Source: CAWHQZ01 sp963831645 (GTDB lineage: Bacteria; Pseudomonadota; Alphaproteobacteria; Rhizobiales; Aestuariivirgaceae). Taken from it: 64,000 bases of DNA. Positions within the stretch are counted from its first letter, which is position 1, and every line of letters starts with the position of its first letter. This document shows positions 16,868 to 25,726 of the stretch, piece by piece. Location: NCBI GenBank assembly GCA_963831645.1, contig CAWHQZ010000012.1, positions 62,001-126,000 of the forward strand. The letters are read 5' to 3'. A program made the translations under genes and the position numbers. A model generated the notes under the pieces. It was given only the letters and a program-made list of their open reading frames with translations. It ran no database searches and was not told the origin of the DNA.

Positions 16868-18313
16868 TTGTCCACCGATTGGCCCTTCGACATTGCTCCC
16901 GGCGAGCTTGCCGGCGGCGCGGATTCCAATGTCGCGGAACTGACGGTTTCGGAGCTGTCCAACGCGCTCAAGCGGACGCTCGAGGACAGTTTCGGGCTGG
17001 TGCGGGTGCGCGGCGAAATCAGCAAAGTTTCGCGCCCGGGATCGGGTCATTGCTATCTTGATCTGAAGGACGACCGGGCCGTCGTCGGCTGTGTAATCTG
17101 GAAAACGAGCCTTGCGCGCCTGAGGTTCAAGCCTGAGCGCGGGCTGGAGGTCAGTGTCACCGGCAGGATCACTACGTTTCCCGCCCAATCCAGATACCAG
17201 ATCGTCATCGATACGATGGCGCCGGCAGGAGCCGGAGCGCTCATGGCGTTGCTCGAGGAGCGCCGCAGGAAACTTCAGGCGGAAGGCCTTTTTGACGCAG
17301 CGCGCAAGAAACCCATACCGTTTCTGCCCCGGACCATTGGCATCGTCACTTCCCCCACCGGAGCGGTCATTCGTGACATCCTGCATCGGCTTGCCGACCG
17401 GTTCCCGCGCCATGTCCTGGTCTGGCCGGTGCGCGTGCAGGGTGACCGGAGCTCAGAAGAGGTGGCCGCCGCCATCCGCGGCTTCAACAGGCTGGGACGG
17501 GGCGGTGTGATCCCGCGGCCCGACCTCATCATTGTCGCCAGAGGCGGGGGGTCCATTGAAGATCTGTGGAGCTTCAATGAGGAGATGGTCGTGCGCGCCG
17601 CAGCGGAAAGCGCAATTCCGCTGATCGCCGCGGTTGGCCATGAAAGCGACTGGACTCTCATCGACTACGCTGCCGATGCTCGAGCCCCCACTCCGACCGC
17701 TGCTGCCGAACGCGCCGTGCCGGTACGCGCCGAACTTGCCTTGCAACTGGCCACTCTCGACACCCGCAACGGCCGGGCGCTGCGGCGTCTGGTCGAGGAA
17801 CGGCGCGCGCGTATTCGCTCCGCCGCTCGCGGCCTGCCGCGCGCCGATGATCTGCTTGCCTCGGCGCGCCAACGCCTCGATGGCGCTGGAGGACGTCTCG
17901 GTCAGGCGCTCCTGATCAACGCCCGGCATCAGCGCGGCCGGCTGGAGCGGCTGGGCCCGTACCTGTCGCTGCGGCAGTTGAAGCAGGAAATCGCCCGTCA
18001 GCAGTCGGCGCTCGAGCGTCTGGGCCGGGATGCCCGCCGGGCTTTTGACAATCAGCTAGCGCTCCGGCGCCGCAGGCTCGAAGGTGGCGCCAGGATGCTT
18101 GCGACATTGTCCCACCACTCGGTGCTTGGCCGTGGTTATGCATTGGTCATGGCTGGCGACCGGCTGATCGCGTCGGTTGTGGCCGCCCGTCCCGGCCTTG
18201 CGGTAAGGCTTCGATTTCACGACGGCGACGCCGGAGCACGCGTCGACGGCCGCTCTCCGGCTGCCGGTCGCCGGATCGCGAGCAAGGTTCCGGCGCAAGG
18301 GTCGCTCTTCTAG
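16868..18313 (+). CDS. xseA: Exodeoxyribonuclease VII large subunit
   Basis: Large subunit of the single-strand-specific exonuclease VII, 481 residues. N-terminal OB-fold DNA-binding domain (ELSNALKRTLEDSFGLVRVRG, GHCYLDLKDD), then the catalytic core with GIVTSPTGAVIRDI, IIVARGGGSIEDLW and VGHESDWTLIDYAADARAPTPTAAAE, then an Arg-rich coiled coil. The start is TTG 16868, the only fitting start codon near the expected N-terminus. The small subunit xseB is not adjacent. The gene is divergent from purD. Confidence 0.94.
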   Translation: MSTDWPFDIAPGELAGGADSNVAELTVSELSNALKRTLEDSFGLVRVRGEISKVSRPGSGHCYLDLKDDRAVVGCVIWKTSLARLRFKPERGLEVSVTGRITTFPAQSRYQIVIDTMAPAGAGALMALLEERRRKLQAEGLFDAARKKPIPFLPRTIGIVTSPTGAVIRDILHRLADRFPRHVLVWPVRVQGDRSSEEVAAAIRGFNRLGRGGVIPRPDLIIVARGGGSIEDLWSFNEEMVVRAAAESAIPLIAAVGHESDWTLIDYAADARAPTPTAAAERAVPVRAELALQLATLDTRNGRALRRLVEERRARIRSAARGLPRADDLLASARQRLDGAGGRLGQALLINARHQRGRLERLGPYLSLRQLKQEIARQQSALERLGRDARRAFDNQLALRRRRLEGGARMLATLSHHSVLGRGYALVMAGDRLIASVVAARPGLAVRLRFHDGDAGARVDGRSPAAGRRIASKVPAQGSLF

Positions 18314-18425
18314 CGCGGAGAAGAAATTGGGATGGTGTAATGCGGCAGCGGCGAATCCATTGCGGACCCCCTCTGCCATGATGCGTTGGCGCTGCGGCCC
18401 AACACGCCTAGGGAGTATATGAGCC

Positions 18426-19520
18426 ATGGGTTCCTCGTTCCGCTTGTTCTCCGTCGGCGGCACCGACGTTCGCGTGCACCCGACGTTCTTTCTCCTTCTC
18501 GTTTGGGTAGCCGCCGTGCACTGGTTCCGGGGCGGGGCGCCGGCCGCTGTTGCCGGCGTGGTGTTCATCGTCCTGCTGTTTCTGTGCGTGGTGCTGCACG
18601 AGTTCGGCCATGTCTATGCCGCGCGCCGCTATGGCATCCGCACCTCCGACGTGACGCTCCTGCCGATCGGCGGTGTCGCCTCCCTGGAGCGCATGCCCGA
18701 GAAGCCAATTCAGGAAATCATCGTGGCTCTGGCCGGCCCCGCCGTGAATCTGGTTATCGCCCTCGTGCTGATGCTGGTCCTCGGCGCACGCTTCGACCTT
18801 GCCCAGATGGCTGAGTTGCAGGAAGCGCAGACGTCTCTCATGGGGCAGGTAGCGGCCGCCAACGTGGCGCTGGTGGTCTTCAACATGATCCCCGCCTTTC
18901 CCATGGATGGCGGCCGCGTCCTGCGCGCGCTACTCGCCACCCGCCTCGGTTTTACCAGGGCGACCCGTATCGCCGGCACCATCGGCCAGGTCCTTGCGGT
19001 CGTCCTCGGCTTCGCCGGCTTGTTCGGCAATCCGCTCCTGGTCCTCGTGGCGGTGTTCATATTTTTGGCCGCCGGGGCGGAGGCGGGTTTCGTTCAAGCG
19101 CGCGACGCGACACGAGGTCACCTCGCCTCGGAAGCCATGATCACGTCGTTCATGCCTCTTTCGCCGCAGTCGACGGTGGACGAGGCGGCAGATCTCCTCC
19201 TGCGGACGACGCAACACGAGTTCCCGGTCGTCGACGCGTCCCACAACCTCAGCGGCGTGGTGACTCGCGATGCTATCTTTGCGGCGCTCAAGCAGAAGCA
19301 CGGCGCGACACCGGTCATCGAGGTGATGACCGGCGACGTTCGCACGGTGCCCGAAAACGCCTGTCTGGAAACCGTGTTCGCCGACCTCCAGAAGCGCGCT
19401 GCGCATTTCATCGGCGTCGTCGATCGCGGCGGTCGCTTCATCGGCTACCTGACACCGGAAAACATCAGCGAGCTGGTGATGATCCGCACCTCCGCCGCAG
19501 CCCGTCGTGCGACGGGTTGA
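18426..19520 (+). CDS. Site-2 protease (M50B) with CBS domains
   Basis: Intramembrane zinc metalloprotease of the Rip3/SpoIVFB-like branch, 364 residues. HEFGH at residues 58-62 and the third ligand motif NMIPAFPMDGG (Asp 161) form the active site in the membrane; about six hydrophobic segments cover residues 20-215. Two CBS domains follow (about residues 235-355; FPVVDASHNLSGVVTRD and FIGVVDRGGRFIGYLT), which usually sense adenine nucleotides or control access to the site. The membrane-anchored DegS-like protease starts 25 bases downstream, so a two-step membrane proteolysis pathway is a reasonable guess. No PDZ domain is present, unlike RseP. Confidence 0.88.
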   Translation: MGSSFRLFSVGGTDVRVHPTFFLLLVWVAAVHWFRGGAPAAVAGVVFIVLLFLCVVLHEFGHVYAARRYGIRTSDVTLLPIGGVASLERMPEKPIQEIIVALAGPAVNLVIALVLMLVLGARFDLAQMAELQEAQTSLMGQVAAANVALVVFNMIPAFPMDGGRVLRALLATRLGFTRATRIAGTIGQVLAVVLGFAGLFGNPLLVLVAVFIFLAAGAEAGFVQARDATRGHLASEAMITSFMPLSPQSTVDEAADLLLRTTQHEFPVVDASHNLSGVVTRDAIFAALKQKHGATPVIEVMTGDVRTVPENACLETVFADLQKRAAHFIGVVDRGGRFIGYLTPENISELVMIRTSAAARRATG

Positions 19521-19545
19521 TCTGGGCACAAAGAGACCCCCTGAT

Positions 19546-20640
19546 ATGTCTTCCGGCCCGCCGGGCGATCGATTCTGGCGCACCGTGGCGATTGTGGCGC
19601 TCGTCCTCACCGCCGCGATGCTCGGCCGGGAAACGCTGCGCGAGTATCTGTTCAGCGCCCGCGAGCCGCGGGCGGTCGTTCCGCGAGCGGAACTTGGGTC
19701 CGGCGAGCGTCACGTCAATGAAGTATTCACCAGTGTGGCGCCCTCGGTCGTCTCGGTCTTTGCCATGCACGGGGCGGGCGGCCTTCAGCCTGCGGCGACA
19801 GGTGCGGGGTCCGGTATCATCTGGGACCGGGCAGGTCACATCGTCACCAATGCACACGTCGTCGCAGATGCCAGCCGCATCGGAGTTGTACTGGACGACG
19901 GCCGAAGCCTCGCGGCGAGCGTAGTGGGTCGGGCGGCCTGGACCGATCTTGCCGTCCTCCGGTTGCCTGACGCGCCGGACGATCTAAAGCCGATTGCGGT
20001 GGGAAGCTCCGCCGATCTGGTGGTCGGCCAGACGGTGTATGCCATCGGCAACCCGTTCGGGCTGTCCCGTACCCTCACGACCGGCATCATCAGCGCACTC
20101 GATCGCCGCCTGCCCACGGCCGGAGGCCGGGAAGTGGCCGGCGTGATACAGACCGATGCCGCGATCAATCCGGGCAACTCCGGCGGGCCGCTCGTCGACA
20201 GTTCGGGCCGTCTGATCGGTGTCAACACTGCGATCGTCGCCCCGACGGGCGCGTTTTCGGGGGTCGGCTTCGCCGTTCCTGTCGATACCGTCAACCGGAT
20301 CGTGCCCTATCTGATACGCGACGGACGCGCGCCGATGGCGGGCATCGGGATCATTGCGGTGCCTGAGGAGATGGCGGCCCGGGCGGGAATCAAGGGCGTG
20401 GTTGTTCAGGACGTGCGGGAGGGCGGAGCCGCCGAACAGGCAGGCCTCGGCGGCATGGATGGGTCGGGCAGCATTGGCGATGTGATCGTAGCCGTGGAAG
20501 GCAACCCCGTCACCTCGCTTGCCGACCTCGCACTGGAGCTCGAGCGCGTCGGCATCGGCAACCGGGCAACCGTTGGTTTGCTGCGGAACAACGACCGGCG
20601 AGACGTGGAGGTTCTCGTCCAGGACATCAACACGGAGTAA
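19546..20640 (+). CDS. DegS/HtrA-like membrane-anchored serine protease
   Basis: 364-residue trypsin-like protease of the HtrA family with a single N-terminal membrane anchor (residues 12-27) and no cleavable signal, followed by the protease domain and one PDZ domain (about residues 270-360): the DegS layout. Catalytic triad His 104 (TNAHVV), Asp 134 (WTDLAVLRL) and Ser 212 (NPGNSGGPL). ATG 19546 is preferred; GTG 19507 would begin inside the previous gene. It follows the site-2 protease by 25 bases. In E. coli, DegS and RseP cut the same anti-sigma factor; no anti-sigma gene is next to this pair, so the target is unknown. Confidence 0.88.
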   Translation: MSSGPPGDRFWRTVAIVALVLTAAMLGRETLREYLFSAREPRAVVPRAELGSGERHVNEVFTSVAPSVVSVFAMHGAGGLQPAATGAGSGIIWDRAGHIVTNAHVVADASRIGVVLDDGRSLAASVVGRAAWTDLAVLRLPDAPDDLKPIAVGSSADLVVGQTVYAIGNPFGLSRTLTTGIISALDRRLPTAGGREVAGVIQTDAAINPGNSGGPLVDSSGRLIGVNTAIVAPTGAFSGVGFAVPVDTVNRIVPYLIRDGRAPMAGIGIIAVPEEMAARAGIKGVVVQDVREGGAAEQAGLGGMDGSGSIGDVIVAVEGNPVTSLADLALELERVGIGNRATVGLLRNNDRRDVEVLVQDINTE

Positions 20641-20703
20641 TATGAGAGCCCCGACCGCACTGGTTTATGGCAATCGCCGGCGGGACAGGCTATCTGGAGC
20701 CGC

Positions 20704-20934
20704 ATGAACCGCTTTGATCCCGGCTTCCCCCACGCCAAGGAAGCAAAAGTGCGATTTCTCGACGGTGACTATCAGATCGTCGTTCAGGGTGATTATGTCC
20801 GCTGCGCCGTATCGGGCAGGCCCATCAGGCTCGAAGAGCTGAAATACTGGAGTGTGGCTCGCCAGGAAGCCTACGCCTCCGCCGACATGGCGCTCAAGCG
20901 CCACCTCGAAGTCTCGCAGGAAGCAACCGGCTAA
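20704..20934 (+). CDS. DUF2093 domain protein
   Basis: A 76-residue soluble protein of DUF2093, a small alphaproteobacterial family of unknown function. Characteristic segments are AKVRFLDGDYQIVVQGDYVRCAVSG and IRLEELKYWSVARQEAY (given here in part). A single cysteine sits in the conserved VRCAVSG. It lies 63 bases after the protease gene and 66 bases before the DAHP synthase; no function can be taken from the context. Confidence 0.85.
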   Translation: MNRFDPGFPHAKEAKVRFLDGDYQIVVQGDYVRCAVSGRPIRLEELKYWSVARQEAYASADMALKRHLEVSQEATG

Positions 20935-21000
20935 CCCTTCGAGCCGGCCGCAACTGGTGCACGCCGGGTCCGGCGTGTATAAGCGCGCCCTGGAGCAGGC

Positions 21001-22424
21001 ATGATCATGGCAACGGCGTGGACACCCGAAAGCTGGCGCGGCAAGCCCGCCGTCCAGATGCCGGAATTCCCCGATCTGGCCCAGCTGGCGCAGGTGGAAA
21101 AGACCCTGGCCGGCTATCCTCCGCTGGTCTTCGCGGGCGAGGCACGCAAGCTCAAGCGCAAGCTCGCCCGGGCGGCTGAGGGGCGCGCCTTCCTGTTGCA
21201 GGGAGGAGACTGCGCCGAGAGCTTTGCCGAGCACTCCGCCGACAACATCCGCGACTTTTTCCGCATCTTCCTGCAAATGGCGGTTGTTTTGACCTTCGCC
21301 GGCGGCCAGCCGGTGGTGAAAGTGGGCCGCATCGCCGGGCAGTTCGCCAAGCCGCGCTCCTCGGCGACGGAAGCCTATCGGGGCCGCGAGCTGCCGAGCT
21401 ACCGCGGCGACATCGTCAATGACATCGCACTGACGCACCGGCGCCCGCCGGCCGGATCCCGAGCGCCAGATCATGGCCTACCGGCAGTCGGCCGCGACGC
21501 TCAATCTTCTGCGCGCCTTTGCCGGCGGCGGCTATGCCAACCTCGAGCACGTTCATCGCTGGACGCTTGGTTTTCTGAACGGCTCGCCGGCGAGCGAAAG
21601 ATATCAGGACTTGGCCGACCGCATCACCGAAGCCTTGGGGTTCATGCGCGCCTGCGGCATTACCTCCGACACCGTTCCGCAATTGCGCTCGACGGAGTTC
21701 TTCACCAGCCACGAAGCGCTGCTGCTGGGCTACGAGCAGGCGATGACCCGCGTCGATTCCACGAGCGGCGATTGGTACGCCACGTCGGGACACATGCTGT
21801 GGATCGGCGATCGCACCCGGCAGCCGCATGGCGCACACGTGGAGTTCTGCCGCGGGGTGAAGAATCCCGTTGGACTGAAATGCGGGCCATCGCTCGAGGC
21901 GGACGATCTGTTGCGACTCATCGACACCCTGAATCCCGAAAATGAACCTGGCCGGCTGACGCTGATCACCCGGTACGGCCACGACAGGATTGAACGCCAT
22001 CTTCCGGAGATCATCCGCGCCGTGAAAGGGGAAGGGCGCTCGATCGTCTGGTCCTGCGATCCCATGCATGGCAACACGATCGAAACCTCGACCGGCTATA
22101 AGACCCGCCGCTTCGAACAGGTCATGAGCGAGGTGCGCAAGTTCATGGATATTCATCAGGCGGAGGGTACGCACGCCGGCGGCATTCACGTGGAGATGAC
22201 CGGAAAGAACGTCACCGAATGCACGGGCGGCTTCCAGGCTGTTACCGAGGTCGATCTCAAGGACCGCTACCATACCTTCTGCGATCCACGTCTCAACGCC
22301 GCCCAGGCGCTCGAGCTCGCTTTTCTGGTCGCTCAGGAGATGAAGGAAGAGCAGGCGCTGCGTCCGCGACGCGAGCTGTCCTACGACGACGAAGGAGGCG
22401 GGCGCGATCGAGGCTGCCGAATAA
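21001..22424 (+). pseudogene. aroF: Class II DAHP synthase, frameshifted
   Basis: Plant-type 3-deoxy-D-arabino-heptulosonate 7-phosphate synthase, first step of the shikimate pathway (PEP + erythrose 4-phosphate). N-terminal half in frame 1 (ESWRGKPAVQMPEF, LQGGDCAESFAEH with the metal Cys, GQFAKPRSS) and C-terminal half in frame 2 from about 21450 (RQSAATLNLLRAF, CDPMHGNTIET, HVEMTGKNVTECTGG). The missing link is PDPERQIMAYRQ, which spans the shift. In frame 2 the reading runs on to 22576, but a second slip near 22400 would give the ending GAIEAAE and a stop at 22422-22424, closer to relatives. GGAG lies 5 bases before ATG 21001. As with ileS, error in the sequence is likely. Symbol given by common usage; aroG is also used. 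Confidence 0.85.
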
Positions 22425-22599
22425 CGCCGCTGCGGGCTGGCAAAGCAGGGTTGCGGGCTTGGACAACGCGGTTGGTCAGTTCTGCGGCGTCGGCTTCCGG
22501 TCTCTTGCAGCCGAACGCCGAGGAGGTGGGGCGGCTTCTGACCCGGAGCCGGCGTTCGAGAGCAAGCGAACGCTAACAGTTTCTTAGAGCTTCGCGCCT

Positions 22600-22746
22600 C
22601 TATTCATGAGCGAGGATGTTGGCGAGTTTTCTGAAGGGATCGCGCACGAAAAACCGCCGGACACCCCAGGGTTCTTCTGCCGGTCCATATTCGATTGCCA
22701 CATTCGCGTCTTTCATGCGGCTGAGCGCATCGTCAAGGGCACGATG
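22600..22746 (-). pseudogene. C-terminal remnant of a VOC/glyoxalase-superfamily protein
   Basis: Minus-strand translation ends WGVRRFFVRDPFRKLANIL-AHE with a stop at 22600-22602, the usual end of glyoxalase/bleomycin-resistance (VOC) proteins, including the Asp-Pro turn and the final strand. Only about 48 residues can be recognised; upstream the frame loses similarity. Function is lost or this is the tail of a frameshifted gene. It lies between the DAHP synthase gene and a membrane-protein fragment, in a stretch without intact genes (22425-23018). Confidence 0.55.
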
Positions 22747-23015
22747 AGGGCGGCGCCCGCAAACGGCAAGAAAGGCATCCGGTCAATGCGAGCAGGGGTG
22801 CCGCATAGCCCTCAAGGGTGCCGGGAAAGGTGAGGAGGGAGGGGAAGAACAAGCCGAAGGCTGTGAGGTTTGCCAGGAGCGGCGCGCGTTCGCCACGACC
22901 TTGGCGCGGGACGCGTGTTGAGTGCTCGGCGACGCCCACCGACGGCAAGCAACAGGGGTGCCGCGAAGGCAAGCAGCGAGACCGCGCGGAGAGCCATGAC
23001 GAGTGTCGTTGACAT
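22733..23015 (-). pseudogene. Small membrane protein fragment, apparently frameshifted
   Basis: Starts at 23015 with MSTTLVMALRAVSLLAFAAP, a good membrane segment, then changes frame at about 22890, where the other frame continues LLANLTAFGLFFPSLLTFPG and a further hydrophobic run to a stop at 22733. Joined, it would be a protein of about 90 residues with two or three membrane segments. I do not recognise the family. It lies 3 bases downstream of the VTT-domain gene on the same strand, so it may have been the third gene of that MarR-controlled unit. Confidence 0.35.
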
Positions 23016-23018
23016 CTC

Positions 23019-23672
23019 TTACGATGCTCGGAGGCGCATGAGATAGAGCGCGATGGGCAGCAGCAGGATGGGGAGCACGTAGCTCACCACGAGGGCCAGG
23101 ATCGGCTGATCGGCCCAGCCGGCACCGATCGCCGCAAACGCAAACGCGGTGGGCACGCTGCCGACGGCCAGTGCCGCGGTGAATTTTCCCAGGGGCATGC
23201 CCGCAAGGCCGGCCAGAAAGACCATGGCCTCCGGAATGCTGTAGGGAAGGCTGCGGGTGAGGACGATCGCCCATGCACCGGCCCGTTCGAACAGGCTCTC
23301 CATCTTGTTCAATGACTGGGGGCCGACGAAGCGCTTCACCATTCGCCGTGCAGAGGTGAGCATGAGGACATAGCCGAGAAGGCCACCGGTGATCAGGCCG
23401 ACGCTGCCCAACAGGCCCCCGAGCACGGTGCCGTAGATGATGCCGAGGGCCGCGATCACGACGGTCTGCGGGACCGGCAACACCAGATCGGCCCAGATGA
23501 GAGCGATGCCCACGGCCCATGCCCAGGCGTCGTATTTGCGGAGCATGAGGACGGCGTCGTTGGCGTCCTGAGGCGTAGGGATCGTGGCGCAGGAGGCCAG
23601 CGCCAAAGCCACAATGCCGACCACGACCAGGCCCGATCTCAATTCGGCCTCCGGGCTCCCAGGACCGGCCAA
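23019..23672 (-). CDS. VTT (TVP38/DedA-like) membrane protein
   Basis: 217-residue integral membrane protein of the VTT/SNARE-associated family (TVP38/TMEM64, DedA relatives), which act in lipid transport or membrane homeostasis. Signature region: GIIYGTVLGGLLGSVGLITG, then the amphipathic loop FERAGAWAIVLTRSLPYSIPEAM and AGLAGMPLGKF. Five to six hydrophobic segments. The start is TTG 23672; a later GTG inside the first membrane segment is possible. A Cys in LALASCA near residue 28 resembles a lipobox, but this is probably part of the first helix. It is 25 bases behind the methyltransferase gene, in the unit under the promoter at 24.26-24.29 kb. Confidence 0.82.
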   Translation of the reverse strand: MAGPGSPEAELRSGLVVVGIVALALASCATIPTPQDANDAVLMLRKYDAWAWAVGIALIWADLVLPVPQTVVIAALGIIYGTVLGGLLGSVGLITGGLLGYVLMLTSARRMVKRFVGPQSLNKMESLFERAGAWAIVLTRSLPYSIPEAMVFLAGLAGMPLGKFTAALAVGSVPTAFAFAAIGAGWADQPILALVVSYVLPILLLPIALYLMRLRAS

Positions 23673-23697
23673 TGGGGCCGGCGCTCTTGCTCAACGG

Positions 23698-24192
23698 CTA
23701 CAGCCAGCGGCGGACACGCGCCTTGTAGTCGCGGTAGGCGTCGCCGAAGCGCCGCTCGAGATACGCCTCTTCGCGCGCGACCACGCCGTAGCGCAGGATG
23801 ATGACGAGAGGCAGCGCGAGGACGAGGACCCACGGGCTGCGCGCAGCTATGCCGATGCCGGCATAGAGGAGAAACATGCCGACGTAGATCGGATTGCGGC
23901 TCCAGCCGTGTATGCCGGTTGTGACCAGCGCGCGGACAGGCTGGTTGGAGGGCACCGGCGTCGCCGCGCGAGAGAAGTTGCGAATTCCTGCGGCCACGAT
24001 CGCGACGCCGATCAGGATCAGGCCGCCGCCCGCCGTCCAACGGATCAGGGCGGCCTCCGGCAAGGTGAGCGGCAAAGGCAGCACGCGATCCAGGGCAAGC
24101 CCCAGGAGCAGGCAGGCGAGATAGAGGAATGGCGGCCGCGTGATGACGCCCGCCACTGCGGTGTCGCTAGCCTGTTGGCCGGCAGAGCCCAT
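23698..24192 (-). CDS. Isoprenylcysteine carboxyl methyltransferase-like protein
   Basis: 164-residue membrane protein of the ICMT/PEMT-like methyltransferase family. Signature: GIHGWSRNPIYVGMFLLYAGI, where the membrane enzyme binds AdoMet, and the C-terminal VAREEAYLERRFGDAYRDY followed by RVRRWL. About four membrane helices. Bacteria lack prenylated proteins of the eukaryotic type, so the acceptor is probably a lipid or small molecule; unknown. First gene of the unit with the VTT protein, read from a strong promoter that overlaps an operator, and divergent from a MarR regulator. Confidence 0.84.
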   Translation of the reverse strand: MGSAGQQASDTAVAGVITRPPFLYLACLLLGLALDRVLPLPLTLPEAALIRWTAGGGLILIGVAIVAAGIRNFSRAATPVPSNQPVRALVTTGIHGWSRNPIYVGMFLLYAGIGIAARSPWVLVLALPLVIILRYGVVAREEAYLERRFGDAYRDYKARVRRWL

Positions 24193-24246
24193 GTCTGCTC
24201 CTCCTACTTGCCAGGCAATGCGCCGAAGGTCAGGATCGGCACTGGA

Positions 24247-24292
24247 GCGACAACATGGGTGTCATTCTAGCTGTTGACAACATAGGTGTCAA
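24247..24292 (-). promoter_or_regulatory. Promoter with two MarR-type operators
   Basis: Two copies of a 19-bp inverted repeat, TTGACAN7TGTCAA at 24274-24292 and a variant GCGACAN7TGTCAT at 24247-24265, centres 27 bp apart. Read on the minus strand, TTGACA (24292-24287) is a perfect -35 box and TAGAAT (24269-24264) a near-perfect -10 box with 17 bp between. The first operator covers the -35 box and most of the spacer; the second covers the -10 edge and the start point (about 24257). A repressor bound here would block the methyltransferase-VTT unit. The divergent MarR gene starts 24 bp beyond the outer operator, so it likely represses itself too. Confidence 0.78.
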
Positions 24293-24316
24293 TCTGCGGC
24301 GACGGAGCGGAACGGG

Positions 24317-24847
24317 ATGGCGACGGTGCGACAGAGGAAAGCGGCAGGTCGGATCGCCACGGGCAAGGGCGAGGCGATCGCGGACCTGATGCTCGAAGTG
24401 GCACAATTCTTCTTTCGAATACGGGCCGTTGGTCAGAGAACAGGGCTGATCACGAGCTGGGGCGGCGGCGCGTTCGGCTTCATGCGCAGCCTGGCGCTGA
24501 TTGGCCCCCTCACCGTGCCGCAGATCGCCCAGATGCGGCCGACCAGCCGCCAGCGCATGCAGCGGTTGGCGGACGAGCTTGCGGCCGAGGGGCTCGTGGA
24601 GTTCATCGACAATCCGAGGCATCGGCGATCGAAGCTGGTGCGCCTCACTCGCAAGGGTGATGCGCGCTACCGCGAGTTGAGCGCGCGGTTCCTGGCGATC
24701 GCCTCGACGATGGGCGCCGAGCTGAGCGAGGCGGACATCCGCAAGACCACCGAGATCGTGCGGCGGCTCAGCGATGAGGCGAAGGGGCGCTCAGAGCGGC
24801 TGCCGCGGAGCACGAGGCTGGCCGCGCCAGCCAGAGGTCGTGCGTAG
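24317..24847 (+). CDS. MarR-family transcriptional regulator
   Basis: 176-residue winged-helix regulator. The HTH reads LTVPQIAQMRPTSRQRMQRL and the wing is VEFIDNPRHRRSKLVRLTRKG, the MarR signature. Flanking helices would form the dimer. No cysteine pair is in the sensor position, so redox sensing is not suggested. It is divergent from the methyltransferase-VTT genes; two inverted repeats in the 125-base gap are its probable binding sites. An Ala/Arg-rich C-terminal tail is unusual but may be disordered. The inducer is unknown. Confidence 0.88.
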   Translation: MATVRQRKAAGRIATGKGEAIADLMLEVAQFFFRIRAVGQRTGLITSWGGGAFGFMRSLALIGPLTVPQIAQMRPTSRQRMQRLADELAAEGLVEFIDNPRHRRSKLVRLTRKGDARYRELSARFLAIASTMGAELSEADIRKTTEIVRRLSDEAKGRSERLPRSTRLAAPARGRA

Positions 24848-24915
24848 TTGCGCGCACGACAGGACCGCAAGCTCACTTCAGGAGTCACGGAGAAGTCGAT
24901 AACCGGCGCGCCGCT

Positions 24916-25146
24916 ATGGAGCGCAGGCTCGCCGCGATCCTCGCGGCCGATGCGGTGGCGTACAGTCGTCTAATGGAGCAGGATGAGGCGGGCACGTTCG
25001 AACGCCTGCGCCAAAGGCGGACTGAGCTGGTCGAGCCGGCGATCCTGCGGCACCATGGCCGCATCTTCAAACTGACGGCAGCCTCGCTTGCTGGCGGGGC
25101 AGGAGCACGGCCGGACCATAGCATTAGCGGACGTCTAGTGAATTGA
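24916..25146 (+). pseudogene. N-terminal remnant of a class III adenylate/guanylate cyclase
   Basis: The first 55 residues, beginning MERRLAAILAADAVAYSRLM and passing through GRIFKLT, are the standard start of the catalytic domain of class III cyclases of the Rhizobiales type, including the first metal Asp (AADAVAYS). After GRIFKLTAASL the similarity ends, before the second metal Asp and the dimer arm, and the frame stops at 25146. It cannot make cAMP. Probably a truncated gene left by deletion. Confidence 0.65.
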
Positions 25147-25288
25147 CCCAAGGCACCATTGTTCGCAAGATAGAGTGATGGTGAGGTCGAGCCTCGGCCG
25201 AAATGGGGAAAGTCACCTCGCGGCATCTGGACGGACATGAATTGCCCGCCTCGATGCCCTAACGACTGAAACGAGGGAGAGTCAAGGC

Positions 25289-25726
25289 ATGCGAATTCCG
25301 ATCCTGCTCCGAGGCGCTTTGGTCGCGGTGATCACCCTGTTTGGCGTCGGTCTCCATAGCGCAAACGCCGATAGCGGCAGCATTACGCTTACGATCTACA
25401 AGGGCGGCTGGATCATCGGCGGCTCAGGCGGCCGCGGCATACTCACCTTCCGCGGCCGCAGTTATCGGCTTGGGGTCGGCGGCATGGACTACGGCCTGCT
25501 GTTCGGCGGTTCGAAGACGGTGCTGCACGGTCGGGTGCGCAACATCGATCGCGCGTCAGACGTTGCCGGCGTCTACGGCGCGGCCGGCGCGGGGCTTGCG
25601 CTCGGCCGCGGTGTCCGCGCGATCGTGCTCACCAATCAGAATGGCGCCATTCTGGAGCTCTCGGGCCGGCAGGTTGGCCTGATGGCGAACGCCGACCTGA
25701 GCGGGTTAGCGATCACGATGAAATAA
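25289..25726 (+). CDS. Exported protein of unknown function, glycine-rich
   Basis: 145 residues with a clear signal peptide (cleavage near SANA-DS). The mature part has many glycines in a beta-like alternation (WIIGGSGGRGILTFRGRSY, YGAAGAGLALGRGVRAI), reminiscent of DUF1134 or Ysc84-like beta sandwiches, but the match is not strong enough to name a family. GAGGGAGAG lies about 10 bases before ATG 25289, an excellent ribosome site. It stands before another exported protein with a 127-base gap; no operon is evident. Confidence 0.65.
   Translation: MRIPILLRGALVAVITLFGVGLHSANADSGSITLTIYKGGWIIGGSGGRGILTFRGRSYRLGVGGMDYGLLFGGSKTVLHGRVRNIDRASDVAGVYGAAGAGLALGRGVRAIVLTNQNGAILELSGRQVGLMANADLSGLAITMK

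Noticed and set aside
22606..22833. Plus-strand 75-codon frame after the DAHP synthase gene
   Set aside because: Opposite strand reads as a VOC C-terminus; the plus frame has no homology.
24916..25146. Functional adenylate cyclase
   Set aside because: Only the first part of the catalytic domain exists; the second metal ligand and dimer arm are missing.
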